This document shows positions 55,903-62,675 of a stretch of DNA of 64,000 nt, in pieces. Positions within the stretch are counted from its first letter, which is position 1. Every line of letters begins with the position of its first letter. This DNA is from Streptomyces sp. NRRL S-37 (GTDB taxonomy: Bacteria; Actinomycetota; Actinomycetes; Streptomycetales; Streptomycetaceae), in assembly GCF_000721605.1 (NCBI RefSeq), contig NZ_JOIZ01000009.1, positions 62,001-126,000 on the forward strand. The letters are read 5' to 3'. Under the pieces are notes generated by a model. It saw only the letters and a list, made by a program, of their open reading frames with translations. It did no database searches and had not been told where the DNA came from. The position numbers were made by a program, and so were the translations under genes.

Positions 55903-56805
55903 CTACGGCACGGACCGGGGCGAGTCGGTACCCGGACTCCGCGACGCCGCGTCCCAGCTTCCGGAGACCGACGGGGCGCGGGCCAGGCCCACGGTGCCCG
56001 CCCCCATGAGCGCCACGCCGAGCACCGCCGGCACCACCCGCACACCGAGTGTGATCTGCTCCCCGAACAGCGCCCACCCCAGCGCCACGCTCGTCAGCGC
56101 GTCACCGAGGGTCAGGGCGGGCTGGGACGCCGCGAGCGTCCCGGCCCGGAACGCGCTCTGGAGCAACAGGAAGGCGACGGCCCCGGCGACGGCGGTGGCG
56201 TACACGGGCCACGTCCCCAGCACGGCGCCCACCCCGTCCGGAATCCTGCCGGTCACCTCCTTGAGCAGCGCCGCCGTCAGGGAGAACGACACGGCGGACG
56301 CCAGCCCCAGCAGCCCCGCGCGGGGCGCGCCCCGTACCGCGCGGGCCGTCACCACCAGCGCCACGACGGCGCCCAGCACCGCCCCCGCGGTCACGAGCCA
56401 CCGTCCCGCGGAGGCCGTGGACCGGCCGGTGGCCGGGGCGACCGAGATCAGGAACACCGCCAGCCCGGCGGCCAGGGCGGCGAACGCCAGCCAGGTCCGG
56501 GGGTCCGGACGACGGTGGAAGACCACGCTGCCGACGACGAGGGTGAACAGCAGTTCGGTGGCCATCAGCGGCTGGACCAGCGCGAGACTGCCCACGCCCA
56601 GAGCCGCCGCCTGCAGAACCGTCGACAGCGCCAGCATCCCGGCCCCCGCGACCCAGTAGCGCCGCCGCAGCACCTTCCCGAGCCAGCGGACGGCCTGGCG
56701 CACGCCCGCGCCGCCCTCCGGTTCGTCCGCCGCGGCCCGCCGCTGCAGCACCGAGGCCGCGGCGTTGGACAGCGCCGCCAGCAGGGCCAGGACGACGACC
56801 AGCAC
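55903..56805 (-). CDS. DMT (EamA-like) permease
   Basis: A 300-residue membrane protein with about nine to ten helices and the EamA duplication. Visible are LLAALSNAAASVLQRRAA, LGVGSLALVQPLMATELLFTLVVG, ASAVSFSLTAALLKEVTG and LGWALFGEQITLGVRVV. The first helix with VLQRRAAAD recalls DMT family members of actinobacteria. GTG 56805 is the only reasonable start before the first helix; no good ribosome binding site. A short 33-codon ORF ends just before it in another frame. Substrate unknown. Confidence 0.78.
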   Translation of the reverse strand: MLVVVLALLAALSNAAASVLQRRAAADEPEGGAGVRQAVRWLGKVLRRRYWVAGAGMLALSTVLQAAALGVGSLALVQPLMATELLFTLVVGSVVFHRRPDPRTWLAFAALAAGLAVFLISVAPATGRSTASAGRWLVTAGAVLGAVVALVVTARAVRGAPRAGLLGLASAVSFSLTAALLKEVTGRIPDGVGAVLGTWPVYATAVAGAVAFLLLQSAFRAGTLAASQPALTLGDALTSVALGWALFGEQITLGVRVVPAVLGVALMGAGTVGLARAPSVSGSWDAASRSPGTDSPRSVP

Positions 56806-57078
56806 GCCGTGACGCCGTTCAGCCGGACACGGCGGCGGGCCGCCGGCACAGGCCCGGCACCGCGCCGGGCGTCCGGGGGAACGACATGCCGGCCGTGCCG
56901 GAGGGGGAAGCGTGAGACATGGGCTGCACCTCGGATACGAGGGTGAACGCCCGGAGAACCGCCGTCCGCGGCCGCTCCCGGCGTTCGTCGGGGAGGGCAC
57001 CCCGGAGTATCCCCGGTCCGGCCGCCGAAACGCGCGGGAGCGTGTTTCACCGGCGCGGCGCGGGAGACACACCATCCC
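56806..57078. other. Divergent intergenic region between DMT permease and glycosyltransferase
   Basis: No supported gene. It should contain promoters for both directions. A short minus-strand ORF (MSHASPSGTAGMSF..., about 33 codons) ends 17 bases before the permease start; it might be a leader peptide but has no conserved features that I can see. Confidence 0.35.
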
Positions 57079-58221
57079 GTGCACTCACCGTCCTCGGTAC
57101 CCCGCCGGTACGCGCCGGCGGAGGGCCGGCTGCGCCTGCTGATCGTCAGCGCGAGCATGGGAGCCGGCCACGACACGGTGGCCGGCGAACTCGCCCGCCG
57201 AGCCCGGGAACAAGGCCACGACGCGCAGGTCGTGGACCTCCTGCGGCTGCTCCCGCACGGCCTGGGAACCGGCCTGCGCCGCTTCTACCGGTCGTCGGTG
57301 CGCCACTTCCCCTGGCTGTACGCGGGCCTGTACCGGGCGCTGCTGCGCCCCGGCCCGCGGCACCGCCCCAGCGGCATCCCCCTCGCCCGGCTGGCGGGCC
57401 GCCGCCTGACGGACCTCACGGAACGCACGGGAGCCGACGTGGTGGTCCCCGTCTTCCACCTGGCCGCTCAGCTGACCGGCCATCTGCGGGCCCGCGGACG
57501 GCTGCGGCCCCCGAGCGCCGTCCTCGTGATCGACTTCGCCGTCCACCGGCAGTGGCTCCACCCCGGCAACGACCTGTACCTCTGCCTCACCGACGACGCC
57601 GCGCGGGACGTGGGCCGGCACATCGCGGTGCCCGTCGAGACGGCCGGACCGGTCGTGGCACCCGGCTTCTTCGCGCCGGCCGCCGGAGCGGAGGAGTGGC
57701 GGCGGCGCTTCGAGCGGTACGCCCCCGGACACCCGCCCGTCGTCCTGTCCGCCGGCGCCTGGGGCGCGGCCTCGGAGCTGGACGGGACCGCCCGGCTGCT
57801 CGCCGCCGCCGGTTTCCTCCCGGTCGTGCTGTGCGGCCGCAACGAACGCCTGCGGGCCCGCCTGGCCGGGCTGCCGGGCGCGCTCGTACCGGACTGGGTC
57901 ACCGACATGCCCGGCCTGCTGCGTGCGGCCCGCGTCCTGGTCGACAACGCCGCCGGCCAGACCGCCGTACAGGCACTGGCCTGCGGGCTGCCCGTGGTGG
58001 GCTACCGTCCGCTGCCCGGCCACGGCGCGGAGGGCGTGCGCCGGATGGCGGCGCTCGGCGTCTCGGAGACCGCCACGGACGCCGCCACGCTGCTGCGCGC
58101 GCTGCGGCGGCTGTCGGCGGACGGCCCGTACCGGGAGCACCGGATCGCCCGCGGGCGGCGGCTCTTCCGGGGAGACGTACTGGCCCGGGTGACCGCGCTC
58201 GCCGGCCTGCCCTCCGAGTGA
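57079..58221 (+). CDS. MGDG-synthase-like GT28-type glycosyltransferase
   Basis: A 380-residue GT-B glycosyltransferase. The N-terminal domain starts LRLLIVSASMGAGHDTVAGELARRAREQGHDAQVVD, as in monogalactosyldiacylglycerol synthases and processive diglucosyl-diacylglycerol synthases. The C-terminal domain has VVLSAGAWGAASELD, VPDWVTDMPGLLRAARVLVDNAAGQTAVQALACGLPVVGYRPLPGHG, which binds the sugar nucleotide. It probably adds a sugar to a membrane lipid. GTG 57079 is preceded by GGGAG. Convergent with the YihY gene. Confidence 0.87.
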   Translation: MHSPSSVPRRYAPAEGRLRLLIVSASMGAGHDTVAGELARRAREQGHDAQVVDLLRLLPHGLGTGLRRFYRSSVRHFPWLYAGLYRALLRPGPRHRPSGIPLARLAGRRLTDLTERTGADVVVPVFHLAAQLTGHLRARGRLRPPSAVLVIDFAVHRQWLHPGNDLYLCLTDDAARDVGRHIAVPVETAGPVVAPGFFAPAAGAEEWRRRFERYAPGHPPVVLSAGAWGAASELDGTARLLAAAGFLPVVLCGRNERLRARLAGLPGALVPDWVTDMPGLLRAARVLVDNAAGQTAVQALACGLPVVGYRPLPGHGAEGVRRMAALGVSETATDAATLLRALRRLSADGPYREHRIARGRRLFRGDVLARVTALAGLPSE

Positions 58222-58229
58222 CCGGGCGC

Positions 58230-59072
58230 TCACGGCCCGCGCCGGTCGTCACCGGCCGGCTCCGTGCCGGGCGGCGGGGGCAGGTCCCCGGTGAACCGGT
58301 GCCCGTGGTGGTGGAGGAGCCAGCGGCCGAACAGGGCACCGCCGAAGATGACGAACCCCACGCCGATGAGCCAGGACTCGACGATGAGGACGACACCGAC
58401 GGTGCCGTAGCTGATCGCGTTGTCGATGATCAGCGGGGCGAAGACGAAGTAGGAGAAGCCCCGCAGACCGATCAGGCCCGCCATGGTGGCGATCGCGCCC
58501 GGCAGCAGATGCCACCAGCCGATCTGGCCGCCCAGCAGGAAGCGCTGCCCCCACCAGAAGAACAGCATGCCGGTCGCCAGCGAGAGGGTGATCCGTTCCG
58601 GCCCGTGCAGGGCGTCGCGGGTCAGCACCTCCTGGTAGAGGTACGCGGTCAGGGCGCACAGCCAGGTCGCCTGGCGCCAGATGCGGTGCCACGGCCCAGG
58701 CCGCAGGTTCCACATCCGCTCGTAGCCGTTCTGGACGCTCCCGCCGAACGGGATGCCGAACGCGGCGAGCGCCAGCACACCCCACAGGCTGGTGGTGCCG
58801 ATCACCTCGCGCGGCGGGCTGATGATCTCCGTGAGGACGCGCGCGGACCGGCCGGACAGCCCCATGCCGTCCGCCAGCCAGGCCGCGAAGCCGCCCCGCC
58901 CGAGCGGGTCGGCGGCGGCGATCACGATGAGCAGGGGCGCCAGCGTGACCAGCGCCAGCGTGGCGAAACCCATGGCCCTGTGCATCAGTTCGATGTCACG
59001 GCCGCGCCGCATCAGGGTGTGGGCGCCCAGCCACTCCCACCCGTGCCGGAGCGTGCGCAGGCCACGCCTCAC
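58230..59072 (-). CDS. YihY/BrkB-family membrane protein
   Basis: A 280-residue protein with six hydrophobic helices. HRAMGFATLALVTLAPLLIVIAAA, LAAFGIPFGGSVQNGYERMWNLRPGPWHRIWRQ and FGGALFGRWLLHHHG match the family pattern, including the conserved N-R-W in YERMWNL. Function of the family is not settled. GTG 59072 has AAGGAG seven bases upstream. It follows the sigma-factor gene in the same direction (38 bases between), so it may share its transcript. Confidence 0.85.
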   Translation of the reverse strand: MRRGLRTLRHGWEWLGAHTLMRRGRDIELMHRAMGFATLALVTLAPLLIVIAAADPLGRGGFAAWLADGMGLSGRSARVLTEIISPPREVIGTTSLWGVLALAAFGIPFGGSVQNGYERMWNLRPGPWHRIWRQATWLCALTAYLYQEVLTRDALHGPERITLSLATGMLFFWWGQRFLLGGQIGWWHLLPGAIATMAGLIGLRGFSYFVFAPLIIDNAISYGTVGVVLIVESWLIGVGFVIFGGALFGRWLLHHHGHRFTGDLPPPPGTEPAGDDRRGP

Positions 59073-59110
59073 GGTGCGCTCCTTCGTCGGCTCGCGTCCA
59101 CGCACCTGTG

Positions 59111-60244
59111 TCACCCCTCGGCGGGCGGGACGAACCCGGGCGGGGAAGGTGCCCTCTCCTCGCGCGCGCGGCGGGCGGGAGGGGGCCGCGCCCTCGCGGT
59201 CCGCGGCGCGGCTTCGGCGTACGTCCGCCGCCGCGAGCCCGCGCGCCGCCGCCGGACCGGGTGCCCGTGACCGCGCCGGGGCCCCGTACCGGCCGCGGCA
59301 CGCGGGGCCGGGCGCGCCGGGCCGGCGGCTCCCACGGGACGTACCGGTTCCTCGGCGCCACGGAGGCCGCACGAGGTGCGCGCCGGCCGGGCCGCCCGCC
59401 CGGTGGCCGGACCCCGCGCCGCCCCGCCGGCGCCCGCGCGCGGCTCGCCCGCCAGGAGCCCCTCGCGGAGCCGGTCGAGGCAGCGCCGCAGGATGCGCGA
59501 GACCTGCATCTGGGAGACGCCGACGGCGTCCGCGATCCGCTGCTGGGTGTACTCCCGGTAGAAGCGCAGGTAGAGCACACGGCGGTCGCGCTCCGGCAGC
59601 CGCCTCACCAGGGCGGTCAGGGACACGGTGTCGACCACCCGGCCGAGCGCCGGGTCCTCCGCGCCGATCAGACGGGCGAGCGGGATCTCCTGGCCGTGTC
59701 CGGCGGGCTCGTCGAGGGACCGGGCACGGCACGCGTGCACCGCCCGCAGCGTGGACAGCACGCGGTCCCGCCCGAGCCCGGTGTGCACGGCGATCTGCTC
59801 CGGGGTGGGCGAGCGGCCGCCCAGCCGCTGTTCGAGCTCCTCGACGGCCTGGAAGATCCGGCCGCTCGCCTCCCGCAGGGGGCGGGGCAGCCGTACGGTG
59901 GCCGTGCGGTCGCGCAGATGGCGCCGGATCTCACCGGTGACCTTGGGGACCGCGTACGACAGGAAGGCGTGGCCCAGGGCGGGGTCGTAGCCGTCGACGG
60001 CCTTGACCAGTCCCAGGGACGCGACCTGTACGAGATCGTCGAACTCCTCCCCGTGACACCGGAAGCGGCGTGTGACACGCCGCGCCATCGGCAGCAGCAG
60101 GCGGATGACGTGCTCCCGGAGGGCGGCCCGCCGCGGTCCCGGCGGGTGCTCCGAGAGCTCGCGCAGCAGCGCGTCGAGCTGCTGCGAGGACGGCTCCGGT
60201 ACGGCGTCGCGTGTCCGGATCACGTCGGCGGCTGAGGGGGACAT
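59111..60244 (-). CDS. SigB/SigF-family RNA polymerase sigma factor
   Basis: A 377-residue stress or sporulation-type sigma factor. Region 2 is GEEFDDLVQVASLGLVKAVDGYDPALGHAFLSYAVPKVTGEIRRHLRD, region 3 includes RSPTPEQIAVHTGLGRDRVL and region 4 is LPERDRRVLYLRFYREYTQQRIADAVGVSQMQVSRILRRCLDRLREG. Up to about residue 270 it resembles the normal length of SigB/SigF. The remaining 105 residues are an extra low-complexity tail of Ala, Arg, Gly and Pro with no domain. GAGAGG lies before ATG 60244. The partner anti-sigma factor is not adjacent; such proteins are commonly controlled by RsbW-type kinases. Confidence 0.87.
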   Translation of the reverse strand: MSPSAADVIRTRDAVPEPSSQQLDALLRELSEHPPGPRRAALREHVIRLLLPMARRVTRRFRCHGEEFDDLVQVASLGLVKAVDGYDPALGHAFLSYAVPKVTGEIRRHLRDRTATVRLPRPLREASGRIFQAVEELEQRLGGRSPTPEQIAVHTGLGRDRVLSTLRAVHACRARSLDEPAGHGQEIPLARLIGAEDPALGRVVDTVSLTALVRRLPERDRRVLYLRFYREYTQQRIADAVGVSQMQVSRILRRCLDRLREGLLAGEPRAGAGGAARGPATGRAARPARTSCGLRGAEEPVRPVGAAGPARPAPRAAAGTGPRRGHGHPVRRRRAGSRRRTYAEAAPRTARARPPPARRAREERAPSPPGFVPPAEG

Positions 60245-60544
60245 GGGCCTCTCGGGGGTGCGGCTCCGCTGTGGTCGGCGTTCGGGCGCGCCGGCCGCTC
60301 CGCGCGGGAGCGATGTGCGCGCCAGTCTCGGAGTCACCCTTCGGCCGGACCCCGAAACACGGCCTGAGCCGCGTGCGGGATCCCTGTCCGTCCCGCGAGT
60401 GACGTCAGGCGCCGGCGGGTTGCGTTCCGGACCGGTACCTGCCGTCCGGTCGGGACACCAGGACCGTACGAGAAGAGTGGCCCGCTCCGTCCGGGAGGGC
60501 GGAACCGCTGCCGGGCGCGGATCGCGGCGCTCGCCAGAGCCAGC
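60245..60544. other. Divergent region between the sigma factor and the XRE-like gene
   Basis: About 300 bases. No supported ORF. The frame that runs into the XRE-like gene stays open upstream (around 60490-60545) without a start codon, compatible with a truncated N-terminus. I see no obvious -35/-10 pair. Confidence 0.4.
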
Positions 60545-60862
60545 ATGACCACGACCGGCACCCGCAGGTCCGACCTGGCTTCGGACATCTCCCGGCGGCT
60601 GGGGGTGTCCGGGTACTGGGCCCGTCAGGTCCGCGACGGCAAAAAGGTGCCCGGCGTCGAACTCCTCCACGGGCTCGTCGAGTACTTCGGCGTCGAGGAG
60701 GGAGAGGCGTTCTTCACCGCACCGGCCGCCGACGCGCTCAACCGCGCCCTGCTCCCCCTTCCGCGCAGGCTCGGACATCCCGAGAGCGATCCGGTACTGG
60801 CCCTGATGGACCGCTACGGGGTGAACTCCGCCGACCCGCGCGCACGGTTCCCCGACCCGTGA
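60545..60862 (+). CDS. Small XRE-type HTH protein
   Basis: A 105-residue protein. The HTH-like part is LASDISRRLGVSGYWARQVRDGKKVPGVELLHGLVEYFGVEEGEAFF, similar to the regulators that pair with HExxH metallopeptidase-like toxins in Streptomyces, though shorter at the N-terminus than I remember for that family. The next gene is the metallopeptidase-like protein, 66 bases downstream. Could be a remnant of an antitoxin-type regulator. ATG 60545 has no good ribosome binding site. Confidence 0.6.
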   Translation: MTTTGTRRSDLASDISRRLGVSGYWARQVRDGKKVPGVELLHGLVEYFGVEEGEAFFTAPAADALNRALLPLPRRLGHPESDPVLALMDRYGVNSADPRARFPDP

Positions 60863-60928
60863 GCAGGTGGAGTGTCTCCTCGAAGGAGTCCTCCGGTCCG
60901 TCGTGCCCCCGGAAGGAGCCCGCGGCCG

Positions 60929-61432
60929 GTGAGCACCAAGGCGATGAAGACCTTGCTCACCGTCCTGGGCCGCCGGGCGGCGGGAACCGTCGAGCGGCCG
61001 GCCGAGCCCCAGGAGGTCATGGAGGCGTTCTGCGAGGCCATGACCGCACGGACCGGCCGGCCGATCAGCCTCCTGTTCCGGGCGTTCCCGCCGGACATCC
61101 CCGTCTCCGGCATGCGACTGGACTGCGGGGACCCCTCCATCATCGTCGTGGAGGAACGCACCGTCCCCGAGGCCCGGTTGGTCATCCTCGGTCATGAACT
61201 GCGGCACGAGGAGCAGGGCGACTGCGGTCACCACGTCGCGGGAATGCCGGCCGCCGCCCGCGCGCTGCCCGCCGGACAGGTCACGGAGGCGATCGAGCGG
61301 GCCGCCGGCCGCCCCGTCCTCAGGACGCGGTACGGGCGCGCAGGATCCCCTCGACGCCCTGCAGGAAGGTCTCCGAGACCAGTTCGGGGTCGAAGAGGCA
61401 ACCGGCCGCCATGGCACCGTCCCGGAGCATGA
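60929..61432 (+). CDS. ImmA/IrrE-like metallopeptidase-type protein, C-terminus altered
   Basis: A 167-residue protein resembling the Streptomyces 'toxin component' family paired with XRE regulators. FRAFPPDIPVSGMRLDCGDPSIIVVEERTVPEARLVILGHELRHEEQGDCGHHVAG holds a zinc motif H89-E-L-R-H93. In the family I recall, the segment is GHELWHMEAGHCGHHV and is followed by a further conserved C-terminal region. Here the last 50 residues are Arg/Pro-rich and read antisense through the TetR gene (113 bases), so the true C-terminus is probably lost. GTG 60929 is used; ATG 60944 is possible. Confidence 0.6.
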   Translation: MSTKAMKTLLTVLGRRAAGTVERPAEPQEVMEAFCEAMTARTGRPISLLFRAFPPDIPVSGMRLDCGDPSIIVVEERTVPEARLVILGHELRHEEQGDCGHHVAGMPAAARALPAGQVTEAIERAAGRPVLRTRYGRAGSPRRPAGRSPRPVRGRRGNRPPWHRPGA

Positions 61433-61907
61433 CGAGGTGCCGGCCGGCCGCCTCGGCGGGCGCGTCGCCGGTCTCCGCCAGCAGCTCCGTGACGGTGTCC
61501 AGGAACCACTGCCGGTGGGCCAGGACGGCCCGGTGGACCGGGTGGGCGGGGTCGGGATACTCGGCCACCGCGTTGAGGAAGGCGCAGCCGCGGAAACCGG
61601 GGGACCGGATGCCCTCGGTGATGGCCCCGGCGACGGCCCGGACCCTGTCGGCCGCCGGCCGGACGCTCGCCACGGCGGTGGCTACCTGCTCCCGGATTCC
61701 CCGGTCGGCCTGTTCGAGGTAGGCGAGAACGAGGTCCTCCTTGCCCGAGAAATGCCGGTACAGCGTGGCCCGGGTCACCTGTGCCTCCGTGATGACCCGG
61801 TCGATGCCGACGGAGTGGATCCCCTCGGCGTAGAAGATCCGGGTCGCTGTGTGGAGCAGCCGCGCTCGCGCTTCGGAGGTGCTGCCGTTCTTCGGGCTCC
61901 GACTCAT
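61320..61907 (-). CDS. TetR-family transcriptional regulator
   Basis: A 195-residue repressor. N-terminal HTH: ARARLLHTATRIFYAEGIHSVGIDRVITEAQVTRATLYRHFSGKEDLVLAYLEQ. The C-terminal ligand domain is helical and includes GFRGCAFLNAVAEYPDPAHPVHRAV. It is divergent from the DUF308 gene, with a double operator between, so it is likely its repressor and autoregulated. Ligand unknown. No strong ribosome binding site before ATG 61907. Confidence 0.88.
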   Translation of the reverse strand: MSRSPKNGSTSEARARLLHTATRIFYAEGIHSVGIDRVITEAQVTRATLYRHFSGKEDLVLAYLEQADRGIREQVATAVASVRPAADRVRAVAGAITEGIRSPGFRGCAFLNAVAEYPDPAHPVHRAVLAHRQWFLDTVTELLAETGDAPAEAAGRHLVMLRDGAMAAGCLFDPELVSETFLQGVEGILRARTAS

Positions 61908-61920
61908 GCCGCCAGGCTAC

Positions 61921-62003
61921 CAAGAGGGGAGAACGTTCGGTCTTGACAGAGACCGTGCCGGTCCTCTTTGATCTGAGCACGAGACAGAACGTTCTCCCTC
62001 TTG
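61921..62003. promoter_or_regulatory. Double TetR operator flanking the DUF308 promoter
   Basis: CAAGAGGGGAGAACGTTC (61921-61938) and GAACGTTCTCCCTCTTG (61987-62003) are inverted copies, each centred on the GAACGTTC palindrome. Between them lie TTGACA (61943-61948), an 18-base spacer and TTTGAT (61967-61972), a promoter reading toward the DUF308 gene. Bound repressor would bracket the promoter. Confidence 0.75.
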
Positions 62004-62094
62004 TCGGGCGGCGCCTTCACTGCTCCCCGCGCACCCGGCCGCCGGGCGGGACCGCGCCGTCCCGCATCGGCTCACCGTCACGAAAGGAACTTTC

Positions 62095-62655
62095 ATGGAC
62101 ACCCTCGTCGGCACGGCCCCCACCGGCGTTCCCGCCGCCCTGCGCAGGCTGTACTTCCTGCGGTTCGCGTTCGCCGCCGTATGGGCCGCCCTGCTGTTCA
62201 CGACCGCCGGAACACTGGGAGCGCTCGGTACGGTGCTGCTCCTGGTCTACCCCCTGTTCGACGCGGCGGCCGCGGTCGTCGACGCCCGGTCCGCGAAGGC
62301 GAACGGCGGTACGGCCCGGCTCCTGTACGTGAACATCGCGCTCAGCTCACTGACGGCCGTCGGCCTGGCCGTCGCCGCCACGTCGGGCATTCCGGCCGTC
62401 CTACGGGTCTGGGGGATCTGGGCCGTCACCTCGGGACTCGTCCAGCTCATCGTGGGCGCGGGCCGCAGGAAACTGGGCGGCCAGTGGCCGATGATCATCA
62501 GCGGCGCCATCTCCACGGCCGCCGGCGCGTCGTTCTTCGCCGCGGCCGGCCGCGACGACGCCACCTTGGCGAACCTCGCCGGCTACGCCTTCCTCGGAGG
62601 TGTCTTCTTCCTCGTCTCGGCCCTCCGGCTGAACCGGACCCGCGACGAGGTGTGA
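62095..62655 (+). CDS. DUF308 (HdeD-like) membrane protein
   Basis: A 186-residue protein with about six hydrophobic helices. LFTTAGTLGALGTVLLLVYPLFDAAAAVVDARSAKANG and GIWAVTSGLVQLIVGAGRRKLGGQWPMIISGAISTAAGASFF show the paired-helix pattern of the family; HdeD in E. coli is an acid-resistance membrane protein. GAAAGGAAC lies before ATG 62095. Controlled by the adjacent TetR repressor through the double operator, so likely stress- or drug-inducible. Confidence 0.82.
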   Translation: MDTLVGTAPTGVPAALRRLYFLRFAFAAVWAALLFTTAGTLGALGTVLLLVYPLFDAAAAVVDARSAKANGGTARLLYVNIALSSLTAVGLAVAATSGIPAVLRVWGIWAVTSGLVQLIVGAGRRKLGGQWPMIISGAISTAAGASFFAAAGRDDATLANLAGYAFLGGVFFLVSALRLNRTRDEV

Positions 62656-62675
62656 CCTCCCCGGACCCGGACGGG

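Noticed and set aside
56823..56925. 33-codon leader ORF upstream of the DMT permease
   Set aside because: No terminator or pairing structure like that of the ABC-F leader; a short open frame is expected by chance.
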